NCBI GenBank assembly: GCA_902478715.1 | Contig: CABSMC010000091.1 | Coordinates: 1 to 8,926, forward strand | Source: an uncultured Adlercreutzia sp. | Lineage (GTDB): Bacteria; Actinomycetota; Coriobacteriia; Coriobacteriales; Eggerthellaceae | DNA: 8,926 nucleotides | Direction of reading: 5' to 3' | In this document: one piece after another, positions 1 to 7,088 of the stretch | Layout: every line of letters starts with the position of its first letter | Position numbering within the stretch: the first letter of the stretch is position 1 | Position numbers and translations under genes: made by a program | Notes under the pieces: model-generated | The model's database searches: none | Seen by the model: the letters and a program-made list of their open reading frames with translations, nothing else | Told to the model about the DNA's origin: nothing

Positions 1-331
1 GGTCGAGGTTCTCATCGTCCACCTCGTCGAGGAGCTCGTCGCCGGAGCCCGTGGAGGCCATGGGCACGGCATCGTCGCCGATGATCATGCGACGGGCCTC
101 CTCGATGGAGTAGCTGTTCCAGCAGGTCAGCACCAGCAGCACCGACAGCACCACGGCGATGGCCTTACCCATGGGGTTCAGCTGGCGCGGGGCGTTGTGG
201 CTGATGACGCCGGCAGAGGCGCCCTCGTCGTTGGCTGCGGGCGCAATTCCCGGGGGAATCTGCGGAGCGTCGAAGGCGCTGGTCGCGGGCGCCCCGGCGT
301 TCTGGTTGCGATATTCGCTGCGTTCGTTCAT
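1..331 (-). CDS. Single-pass membrane protein, 5' part only
   Basis: The reading frame has no stop and runs off the left edge after 110 codons. I do not recognise the family. Residues 1-53 are polar and rich in Ala, Pro and Asn, probably a disordered cytoplasmic tail. A short hydrophobic stretch at about 56-71 (core AIAVVLSVLLVLTC) follows Pro-Arg-Gln and Gly-Lys. After it come SIEEARRM and a very acidic segment (DELLDEVDDENLD). Basic before and acidic after the helix suggests N-in/C-out topology. ATG at 331 is used here. GTG at 340 is in frame and better spaced from the purine-rich GAGAGAGAA. The frame stays open to GTG 442, just after an in-frame TGA, so the N-terminus is uncertain. The gene is probably read from the promoter at 544-571, giving a leader of about 200 nt. 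Confidence 0.7.
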   Translation of the reverse strand, partial: MNERSEYRNQNAGAPATSAFDAPQIPPGIAPAANDEGASAGVISHNAPRQLNPMGKAIAVVLSVLLVLTCWNSYSIEEARRMIIGDDAVPMASTGSGDELLDEVDDENLD

Positions 332-441
332 GTTGCTCACGTTCTCTCTCTCGCCTCGCTTCGCGGCCCTGATTCCGCGCTGCTCGGCCTCGCTCAAGTC
401 TCCCGAGACGTTCCTGATTCCGTCCCGCTCGACTTCACTCA

Positions 442-489
442 CCGCCGTTTTGCCTGATCAAAAGGCGGTTTTCCTTCCTTTTCCTTTTG
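442..489 (+). terminator. Terminator-like hairpin reading on the plus strand
   Basis: Arms CCGCC(g)TTTTG at 442-452 and CAAAAGGCGG at 459-468 enclose a six-base loop, and a T-rich tract follows at 469-489. This is the shape of a Rho-independent terminator on the plus strand, yet no plus-strand gene is seen upstream. It lies inside the leader of the minus-strand membrane gene, so it may instead act there as an RNA fold, or end an antisense transcript. One base is bulged. Confidence 0.4.
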
Positions 490-543
490 ACGTTTCCGCT
501 CTTTGGGCGCAGTGGTGCCAAAGAGTGTTTTCGTTCATGGATT

Positions 544-571
544 ATTATCTACAAATTGGCAACGTTGTAAA
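544..571 (-). promoter_or_regulatory. Candidate promoter of the left-edge membrane gene
   Basis: On the minus strand TTTACA (571-566) and GATAAT (549-544) are separated by 16 bases. A second, overlapping possibility is TTGACA (581-576) with CAATTT 17 bases on, which has a better -35 and a poor -10. Either would start transcription more than 200 bases before the ATG at 331. Confidence 0.45.
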
Positions 572-648
572 GACGTGTCAATAACAAAAACGACCCTTGT
601 ACTGGTATTACTCTTTTGACTGTTTGTCATTTATCGCTAATTTGCATG

Positions 649-685
649 GCGTCGATTACACAAGCGTCGTTACTTGAGCGTCATC
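649..685 (+). repeat. Three imperfect GCGTC direct repeats
   Basis: GCGTCGATTAC begins at 649, GCGTCGTTAC at 664 and GCGTCATC at 678, giving spacings of 15 and 14 bases. The first two copies are nearly the same over 11 positions and the third is more diverged. They sit at the left of the AT-rich interval. They could be iteron-like binding sites or chance. Confidence 0.3.
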
Positions 686-723
686 TTCATCGTTGGCTTT
701 TCGTGAAAAATTCACAGCAAATA

Positions 724-738
724 ACACATATAATGTTT
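724..738. promoter_or_regulatory. Palindromic site, imperfect copy (ACACAT-ATA-ATGTTT)
   Basis: The 11-base core ACATATAATGT (726-736) is identical to the core in the parA promoter and is repeated inverted at 911-921. One arm differs from the AACAT consensus by one base. It is the likely weakest of three candidate sites for the ribbon-helix-helix protein encoded at 1036-1569. Confidence 0.5.
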
Positions 739-821
739 TTGTCTCTATATTCTTTTATCTCATACTCATGATGCCGTATAACAAATTCCTCTGTTTCCCC
801 TGGTCAGAGCACTTATCGTTG

Positions 822-851
822 TTATGATTTCATAAACTTATAGTGACTATA
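822..851. repeat. Two adjacent perfect palindromes
   Basis: TTATGA-tt-TCATAA (822-835) is followed three bases later by TATAGT-g-ACTATA (839-851). Both are perfect inverted repeats with unpaired centres of two and one bases. Their sequence differs from the AACAT/ATGTT sites, so they may bind another regulator, or simply reflect AT-rich composition. Confidence 0.4.
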
Positions 852-908
852 TTTCTATATGATTATTCATACCAAGCGCTGCATAGTCCTAATGTTAATA
901 TATGACAA

Positions 909-923
909 CAACATTATATGTTG
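909..923. promoter_or_regulatory. Palindromic site, perfect copy (CAACAT-TAT-ATGTTG)
   Basis: This 15-base perfect palindrome has six-base arms and a three-base centre. Its core is the reverse complement of the core in the parA promoter operator. An extra half-site ATGTT lies at 892-896. It is a candidate binding site for the RHH protein. Confidence 0.55.
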
Positions 924-959
924 AAATGAAATAGCAACCCGTCCGTTAAGCAACAGAGG

Positions 960-979
960 AAATTTTTTCAAAAAAATTT
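960..979. repeat. A/T-only inverted repeat
   Basis: AAATTTTTT (960-968) and AAAAAATTT (971-979) form a perfect nine-base inverted repeat with a two-base centre. It lies about 20 bases past the operon terminator. Phased A and T runs like this usually bend DNA. No GC is present, so it is unlikely to be a terminator. Confidence 0.4.
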
Positions 980-1000
980 TTGCAACGAGATTCCCGGCAC

Positions 1001-1029
1001 AAAAACCCCGACCAATGGAGTCAGGGTTT
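1001..1029 (-). terminator. Rho-independent terminator of the parA/RHH operon
   Basis: On the minus strand AACCCtGAC, a seven-base loop and GTCgGGGTT form a stem containing one T-G wobble, followed directly by a run of Ts. The stem begins seven bases after the stop codon of the RHH gene, which fixes the operon end. Confidence 0.8.
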
Positions 1030-1035
1030 AACACC

Positions 1036-1569
1036 CTACTTCATGAGCTTCTTGATGAGCTCCTCGTAGGCGGCCACGGCGGCCTGCAACTCGGCCTTGT
1101 GGCTCTCCCAGTACTCGTCCAAAGCCTGGCGCATCACCTCGGCCCGGGTGATCTTCATCACAGAGGCCAGAAGGTCGGCGTGCTCGCGCTGCTCGGCCGT
1201 CATGGGCACGAGCACCTGGGCGGTCATACGCGCCCCGGCCCCCTCGTCCATCTCGACGACCGTGGCGGCCTCCGCGCTCTTTTTGCGAGGCTTGCGCGCG
1301 CGGGCGGCCTTGGGCTTCGAGGGCGCCTCCGCAGCCTTGTCCGGGGCGACGACAGCGGAGTCTTCCGCGGTGCCCCGCTCCCCCGTTGCCTCCCTCGCAA
1401 TCTTCGACGCGCCCTCTGCCTCCGCCCTTTCCATAGGCGTCTCGGCGACTTCGCCCGCCTTCTCCCCTTCCCTCTCGGAAGAAGCCTCCCGTTCGTCATG
1501 GGCCGCGTCAATGAAGGCTGCGGCGGCGCGGGCAGCGTCCATCTGGGCGCGCAAATCCTTCTTAGCCAT
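1036..1569 (-). CDS. Ribbon-helix-helix DNA-binding partner of ParA (ParB-type, non-homologous to ParB)
   Basis: This 177-residue protein has three parts. Residues 1-24 are a short basic-amphipathic segment (MAKKDLRAQMDAARAAAAFI), the kind of N-terminal tail that in other systems touches ParA. Residues 25-112 are an Ala/Glu/Lys-rich, probably disordered linker with a basic patch at 84-98 (KPKAARARKPRKK). Residues 115-157 look like a ribbon-helix-helix fold: strand MTAQVLVPM, helix TAEQREHADLLASVMK, turn ITR, helix AEVMRQALDEYWESHK, then a further helix to the end. RHH proteins dimerise and insert the paired strands into DNA palindromes. ATG 1569 is chosen because GGAGG lies six bases upstream; ATG 1575 has no spacing. 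The start overlaps the parA stop by eight bases, implying translational coupling. It probably binds the AACAT/ATGTT palindromes, repressing the operon and loading ParA at a centromere. The partner role is inferred from position and fold. Confidence 0.78.
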   Translation of the reverse strand: MAKKDLRAQMDAARAAAAFIDAAHDEREASSEREGEKAGEVAETPMERAEAEGASKIAREATGERGTAEDSAVVAPDKAAEAPSKPKAARARKPRKKSAEAATVVEMDEGAGARMTAQVLVPMTAEQREHADLLASVMKITRAEVMRQALDEYWESHKAELQAAVAAYEELIKKLMK

Positions 1570-2323
1570 TGACATCCTCCAAAAGCTCCTCGATGAAGAA
1601 GCGGTAGTCGTAGGTCACCTTCGCCGAGGGAGCGTAGGCGAAGATGGACTGCTTCACCGCCTGGGCCTCCTTGACGACCGTGGCCTCGCGAATCCAGGCG
1701 CGGAAGACCTTGGTGTCCAAATCGGCGGCCATGGCCTCGGCGTCCTCGTGGATGATCTTTGAGATGGAGGTGCGCGGGTTGTAGCGCGTCAGCAGGATGC
1801 CGGCGATCTTGAGATCGGGGTTGGTGTACTCGCGGATGGCCTGTATGGTGGCGGCCAGATCGGTCACGCCGTCAAGGGAGTAGGCGTCGGCCTGGGCCGG
1901 GATGACGACCCAGGAGGCCGCCGTGAGCGCGTTCACCGTTAGGGTGCCCAGCGCCGGCGGAGTGTCGAGAATCGCGTAGTCGTAAGAGTCGGCCACCGCC
2001 TCCAGGGCCTTTCGCAGCCGGTAGTCCTTCCCCACCGACGGCATCAGATCGTCGGCCTTGCCGTTCAGTCGGCTGGCGGGCACCACGTCGTAGCCGTCGA
2101 TGGTCTGGGCCGCCTCGGCGATAGTAGCATCGCCGGTGAGCACATCCAGCGACGAGAGGGCGCCACTCGTTTGCGCCTTCAACGTGGTGGAGAGGTTCAT
2201 CTGCGGGTCGAGATCCACGTAGAGGACCCGTGCTCCGTCCTCGACCAGCTTTGACCCGATGGCCAGATTGGTCGTCGTCTTTGCAACGCCGCCCTTCTGG
2301 GAGGCCGCCGCCAATGTGATCAT
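1562..2323 (-). CDS. parA: ParA/Soj-family partition ATPase
   Basis: ParA ATPases bind DNA non-specifically in the ATP state and are released when a centromere-bound partner stimulates hydrolysis, moving plasmids or chromosome origins. The 253-residue protein shows the deviant Walker A motif KGGVAKTT at 10-17 (signature Lys10, Lys15), the A' motif DLDPQ at 37-41 and Walker B YAILDTPP at 116-123 (Asp120). It lacks the N-terminal helix-turn-helix domain of P1/F-type ParA, so it is the short type. A longer frame from 2374 exists, but ATG 2323 is chosen: GGAAGGGG lies just upstream and the β-strand and Walker A then begin at the usual distance. It is the first gene of a two-gene operon. The promoter at 2389-2416 carries a palindrome between -35 and -10, suggesting autoregulation by the RHH partner. 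A chromosomal neighbourhood with an RHH rather than a ParB partner suggests a captured plasmid-type system. Confidence 0.9.
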   Translation of the reverse strand: MITLAAASQKGGVAKTTTNLAIGSKLVEDGARVLYVDLDPQMNLSTTLKAQTSGALSSLDVLTGDATIAEAAQTIDGYDVVPASRLNGKADDLMPSVGKDYRLRKALEAVADSYDYAILDTPPALGTLTVNALTAASWVVIPAQADAYSLDGVTDLAATIQAIREYTNPDLKIAGILLTRYNPRTSISKIIHEDAEAMAADLDTKVFRAWIREATVVKEAQAVKQSIFAYAPSAKVTYDYRFFIEELLEDVNG

Positions 2324-2388
2324 AGTTGCCCCTTCCGGCCGCGCAAAGGCGCGACGGATCGCTGCCGACGTCATGTCAAGATAGATGC

Positions 2389-2416
2389 ACTATAACATAT
2401 AATGTTACGTTGTCTA
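2389..2416 (-). promoter_or_regulatory. Promoter of the parA/RHH operon
   Basis: On the minus strand TAGACA (2416-2411, five of six to TTGACA) and TATAGT (2394-2389) are separated by 16 bases. Transcription would start near 2382, giving a leader of about 60 bases before ATG 2323. The -35 box begins eight bases past the mtnA stop, so the two genes are packed tightly without an obvious terminator between them. Confidence 0.65.
2393..2407. promoter_or_regulatory. Operator palindrome in the parA promoter (TAACAT-ATA-ATGTTA)
   Basis: A perfect 15-base palindrome fills most of the spacer between -35 and -10 and overlaps the -10 by two bases. A protein bound here would block RNA polymerase. The same core recurs at 726-736 and, inverted, at 911-921, both beyond the other end of the operon. 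Binding by the RHH protein is inferred. Confidence 0.65.
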
Positions 2417-2423
2417 TAGGGTT

Positions 2424-3533
2424 CTAGGGTTTAAGGGGCTTCCAAATGCCGTCCTCGGTGATGATGGCGGTGATGAGATCGTAGGGCGTGACGTCGAAAG
2501 CGGGATTGCGCACGGCGACGCCGGGGATGGGCTCGGCGAGCACCTCGGCGGGGTCGCGCTCTTCAATGGGTATAGCGGAACCGGACTCCGTTGTGCAATC
2601 GATGGTGCTTTTCGGCGCGGCCACATAAAACGGAATTTGGTAATGGCGCGCCATGATCGCAAGCCCCAGCGTGCCCACTTTGTTGGCTGCGTCCCCGTTG
2701 GCGGCAATGCGATCGGCGCCAACAATGACAGCATCTACCTGGCCTTCGGCCATGAGTGAGGCAGCCATGTCGTCGCACTGCAGCGTCACCGGCACCCCCG
2801 CCCGGGCCAGCTCCCACACGGTGAGACGCGCCCCTTGGTTCACCGGGCGCGTCTCGTCGGCGAAGACGCGGTTGACGAGTCCTTCTTGTGCAGCCGCATA
2901 AACGACACCGAGGGCCGTGCCATAAAACGCCGTCGCCAAACTGCCGGCGTTGCAGTGCGTGAGGATGTTGAGAGGCCGTCCGACCGCGCCCGTTTCGGCA
3001 AGCGCGCGCAACAACTCGGCCCCATGGGCCCCGATGCGGCGGTTCACCGCTTCGTCCTCGGCGATAAGAGCCTCGGCGAGTTCGTAGAGCGCCTCGGCTG
3101 TCTCTGCAGCCGTCTTGCCGACAGTGCGGACTTCGCAAGCCGCCTCCATGGCCCTGCGCACGCCCCAGGAAAGGTTGACCGCCGTCGGCCGCGCCTCGGC
3201 GATCACGGACGCGGCCTCTTCCAACCGGCGGTCGAAGCCGCCGTCTTCCGCGTCTTCCATGCCCTCCGCGTCTTCCGCGTATCCCACGTCTTCCGTGCCC
3301 TCGGAATACTCGAAGGCCGCCAGCATCACCGCCGCCGCCCCCGCCACGCCGATGGCCGGCGCACCGCGGACGGCCAGCGTCTTCACGGCGTCCACCATCT
3401 CGCGCCAGTCCGCCGTACGCACGAGGACCAGCTCACCGGGCAGGCGCCGCTGATCCACGAACCCCGCCACGGGCGCTCCCCCGCTCATCTCAACCCAAAT
3501 GGTTCGCGGCAAGTTCCCCAAATTCAGAATCAT
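2424..3533 (-). CDS. mtnA: S-methyl-5-thioribose-1-phosphate isomerase
   Basis: MtnA converts 5-methylthioribose 1-phosphate to 5-methylthioribulose 1-phosphate in the cytoplasm, a step of methionine salvage or of shunts that dispose of methylthioadenosine. The 369-residue protein carries the family motifs in order: RGAPAIG (56-62), RPTAVNLSWG (115-124), THCNAGSLAT (192-201) with the catalytic Cys194, ADETRPVNQGARLT (225-238), DDMAAS, VGADRIAANGD (271-281) with the acid-base Asp274, PFYVAAPKSTID (301-312), IPIEERDP and NPAFDVTP (343-350). It is somewhat long for the family because of an acidic insertion at about 77-97, entered separately. ATG 3533 fits the family N-terminus, but its ribosome binding site (GAAAGATATGAC) is weak. 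No other salvage gene is in the window. It is divergent from the small peptide gene at 3631; the shared control region is about 100 bases. Confidence 0.95.
   Translation of the reverse strand: MILNLGNLPRTIWVEMSGGAPVAGFVDQRRLPGELVLVRTADWREMVDAVKTLAVRGAPAIGVAGAAAVMLAAFEYSEGTEDVGYAEDAEGMEDAEDGGFDRRLEEAASVIAEARPTAVNLSWGVRRAMEAACEVRTVGKTAAETAEALYELAEALIAEDEAVNRRIGAHGAELLRALAETGAVGRPLNILTHCNAGSLATAFYGTALGVVYAAAQEGLVNRVFADETRPVNQGARLTVWELARAGVPVTLQCDDMAASLMAEGQVDAVIVGADRIAANGDAANKVGTLGLAIMARHYQIPFYVAAPKSTIDCTTESGSAIPIEERDPAEVLAEPIPGVAVRNPAFDVTPYDLITAIITEDGIWKPLKP
3243..3305 (-). repeat. 18-bp tandem repeat coding an acidic hexapeptide insertion in MtnA
   Basis: Codons 77-97 of mtnA read SEGTED, VGYAED, AEGMED, AED, a hexapeptide repeat ending in Glu-Asp. 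The DNA repeats GTCTTCC with an 18-base period (plus-strand sense). The insertion lies between the RGAPAIG and RPTAVNLSWG motifs, at a surface position where I recall only a short linker in the Bacillus enzyme. The repeat length keeps the frame, so copy number could vary without breaking the gene. Confidence 0.7.
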
Positions 3534-3575
3534 GTCATATCTTTCATATTAGCACTTTCGTGCGTGTTACTATTG

Positions 3576-3584
3576 TGCTATAGT
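3576..3584 (+). promoter_or_regulatory. Extended -10 promoter of the small peptide gene
   Basis: TGC-TATAGT fits an extended -10 element (TGn then -10). No good -35 lies upstream (TTTCGT at 3556 is poor). Transcription would begin near 3591, leaving a 40-base leader to ATG 3631. It points away from mtnA. Confidence 0.5.
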
Positions 3585-3630
3585 GATCATGGCAGGTGGA
3601 GTGGTCGCCTCTTCTTCGGAAGGAGCTACC

Positions 3631-3723
3631 ATGGTTACTTTGCAAGAGCTACTTACGTTCTGCCTAGTAGTAATTGAGCTCGTACGCTTGACTGTAGTCC
3701 TTCTCGGTCGAAGAAAGGAGTAG
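3631..3723 (+). CDS. Small hydrophobic peptide, candidate type I toxin
   Basis: The 30-residue product starts MVTLQELLTF and has a hydrophobic helix at about 7-25, broken by Glu16 and Arg19 one turn apart, and the basic tail GRRKE. It is preceded by GGAAGGAG five bases before ATG 3631, a very strong ribosome binding site. Length, one membrane helix, basic C-terminus and the MVT-x-x-E-L opening resemble the short holin-like membrane toxins (TxpA/BsrG class) of type I toxin-antitoxin loci; this is recalled family resemblance, not a search result. Context supports it: its mRNA ends can pair with each other, and a strong promoter on the other strand at 3823-3850 would make an RNA antisense to its 3' part. 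The stop codon overlaps the first base of a stable hairpin. No clear plus-strand terminator was found. A harmless membrane peptide or regulatory leader peptide is possible. Confidence 0.7.
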   Translation: MVTLQELLTFCLVVIELVRLTVVLLGRRKE

Positions 3724-3817
3724 AAGAGCCGTCCCACCAACGGCGGAACGGCCCCTCTTCACTCAAGTGATAATGAGAGGCGGCCGTCCTGACCAAGGTG
3801 TCCACCTGCCATTTCAT
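3715..3817 (-). ncRNA. Candidate antisense antitoxin RNA
   Basis: Transcription from the promoter at 3823-3850 would begin near 3817 and run minus-ward into the hairpin at 3723-3760, which is followed by a T-rich stretch (CTACTCCTTTCTTCG). The resulting RNA of about 100 bases is complementary to the end of the peptide reading frame and to the 3' region of its mRNA, including both segments (3776-3785, 3801-3812) that pair with the mRNA leader. Convergent, 3'-overlapping RNAs are the TxpA/RatA and BsrG/SR4 arrangement. Ends are predicted, not observed. Confidence 0.55.
3723..3760 (-). terminator. Stable hairpin, probable terminator of the antisense RNA
   Basis: Read on the minus strand, GAAGAG and CTCTTC close an outer six-base stem. 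Past a two-base bulge, GCCGT pairs with ACGGC, then about six more pairs run to a three-base loop. The two non-Watson-Crick positions are G-U on the minus strand but C-A mismatches on the plus strand, so the fold favours a minus-strand RNA. A pyrimidine-rich tail follows on that strand. Most of it recurs at 4010-4038. Confidence 0.65.
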
Positions 3818-3822
3818 TAACG

Positions 3823-3850
3823 ATTATAGCTCGCTCATTCGTACCGTCAA
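3823..3850 (-). promoter_or_regulatory. Strong sigma-70-type promoter facing the peptide gene
   Basis: On the minus strand TTGACG (3850-3845) and a perfect TATAAT (3828-3823) are separated by 16 bases. This is the best promoter match I found in the window. The only open frame from it begins almost at the start point (ATG 3817), so a non-coding antisense RNA is the likelier product. Confidence 0.7.
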
Positions 3851-3900
3851 GCAAAAGAAGGGGCGTCACCGAGCAGAAACGCACGTTTGGTGATAAAGAA

Positions 3901-3926
3901 GGCTCGGACGTAGCGGCGTCCGAGCC
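3901..3926 (-). terminator. Perfect 10-bp hairpin, terminator-like on the minus strand
   Basis: GGCTCGGACG and CGTCCGAGCC are exact reverse complements around a six-base loop. On the minus strand the stem is followed by TTCTTTATC; on the plus strand no T run follows. It would stop transcripts from ppdK or from the candidate small RNA before they reach the antisense promoter. Confidence 0.6.
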
Positions 3927-3933
3927 TCACACC

Positions 3934-3970
3934 AAAAACGGCACTGCCCGCTAAAGGCCGGGCCTCCGTT
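3934..3970 (-). terminator. Hairpin with T run on the minus strand
   Basis: Minus-strand AACGG and GCCCG pair with CGGGC and CCGTT around an eight-base loop, with short unpaired bases between the two stems. A run of five Ts overlaps the end of the stem. It is a plausible second terminator behind ppdK, or the first structure of the candidate small RNA. Confidence 0.55.
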
Positions 3971-3977
3971 GGCAACT

Positions 3978-4006
3978 ATTGTAACAGCTGCACTCATCTC
4001 TTGCAA
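3978..4006 (-). promoter_or_regulatory. Candidate promoter just behind the ppdK terminator
   Basis: On the minus strand TTGCAA (4006-4001) and TACAAT (3983-3978) have an ideal 17-base spacer. It lies three bases past the hairpin at 4010-4038, so it would start a new transcript after ppdK ends. No gene follows; only hairpins do. Confidence 0.5.
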
Positions 4007-4009
4007 GAA

Positions 4010-4038
4010 GGGCCGTCCCGCCAACGGCGGAACGGCCC
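4010..4038 (-). terminator. Terminator hairpin of ppdK; near-copy of the hairpin at 3723-3760
   Basis: GGGCCGT and ACGGCCC (seven pairs), one G-U on the minus strand, then CCGCC and GGCGG (five pairs) enclose a three-base loop. A short TTCTTG tail follows on the minus strand, 28 bases past the ppdK stop. Positions 4013-4038 match 3729-3754 at 25 of 26 bases in the same orientation. Confidence 0.65.
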
Positions 4039-4065
4039 TCATGCCAAAGCTTATTCAGCAGGCGC

Positions 4066-6783
<2,718 letters not shown>

Positions 6784-7082
6784 CTTACTTCTCCTTAAAG
6801 CTTAAGCGACGCCCCTTGTGCGCGCCGCGATTGCCTTACCGCGAACCCCGCCCGCGACGCCGGCCGATGCGCCCCGCTCCGCCTTCGCGGCGACGCGAGC
6901 GCCCCTGCCGACAGCGCACGATTGCCGCAGCTGCCTTTCCCGCCATGCCAGCCGAGCCGGACAAGGCGCCCCGCTTCGTTCCGAGCTTAGCCGCAGGCAC
7001 ATCGCGGGCATTCCCGAGCATCATGGATATCCCGAACGTCGCGGACATCCCTGTTGCCTGAGCACCGAAACGAAACAAGTTG
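6784..7082 (-). other. Long GC-rich leader upstream of ppdK
   Basis: Between the only good -10 box (7089-7094) and the ppdK start lie about 300 very GC-rich bases. Open frames here are Ala/Arg-rich and show no recognisable domain or ribosome binding site, so I do not call a gene. The stretch may be an untranslated leader; I see no known riboswitch fold by eye. A closer promoter may have been missed. Confidence 0.3.
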
Positions 7083-7088
7083 GCTTCA

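Larger units (their letters stand above)
590..985. other. AT-rich, palindrome-dense intergenic region; candidate centromere (parS/parC-like)
   Basis: This stretch carries no plausible gene and is far richer in A+T than the coding sequence on either side. It lies just past the terminator of the parA/RHH operon. It holds a run of short inverted repeats: GTGAA-aaa-TTCAC (703-715), the shared AACAT/ATGTT palindromes (724-738 and 909-923), TTATGA-tt-TCATAA (822-835), TATAGT-g-ACTATA (839-851) and an A/T-only palindrome (960-979). Clusters of small sites beside a ParA plus ribbon-helix-helix pair are what a type Ib centromere looks like. The centromere role is inferred from context and the shared motif. 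Confidence 0.5.
3589..3812 (+). repeat. Long-range inverted repeats joining the 5' and 3' ends of the peptide mRNA
   Basis: ATGGCAGGTGGA (3589-3600) is the exact reverse complement of TCCACCTGCCAT (3801-3812). Directly inside, GGTCGCCTCT (3603-3612) pairs with AGAGGCGGCC (3776-3785) over ten positions with one G-U pair. Together these make about 22 base pairs enclosing the whole peptide gene and its 3' hairpin. The helix ends six bases before the GGAAGGAG ribosome binding site (3618-3625). End-to-end folding that hides the ribosome binding site is characteristic of type I toxin mRNAs. Confidence 0.7.
3861..3972 (-). ncRNA. Candidate small structured RNA between ppdK and the antisense promoter
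   Basis: A promoter at 3978-4006 would start a transcript near 3972. The following bases fold into an imperfect hairpin with a T run (3934-3970), then a perfect ten-base-pair hairpin (3901-3926) and a weaker bulged one (TCACC/GGTGA with AAACG/CGTTT inside, 3866-3893). No reading frame of interest is present. Depending on which hairpin terminates, the RNA is about 40 to 110 bases. Alternatively the hairpins are stacked terminators behind ppdK. Confidence 0.35.

Noticed and set aside
1015..1762. Plus-strand frames opposite the parA/RHH operon
   Set aside because: They are shadows of two well-supported minus-strand genes and have no start signals or domains.
2324..2374. N-terminal extension of ParA from ATG 2374
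   Set aside because: It has no ribosome binding site and would push Walker A unusually far in. ATG 2323 has GGAAGGGG at proper spacing.
3653..3817. A 54-codon minus-strand frame starting right at the antisense promoter
   Set aside because: It would be leaderless, has no ribosome binding site, and crosses the terminator-like hairpin. The product shows no recognisable feature, so a non-coding antisense RNA fits better.
6802..7078. Two overlapping Ala/Arg-rich minus-strand frames between ppdK and the -10 box at 7089
   Set aside because: No ribosome binding site or domain; composition is what random GC-rich DNA gives. Joining them by a frameshift still yields nothing recognisable.
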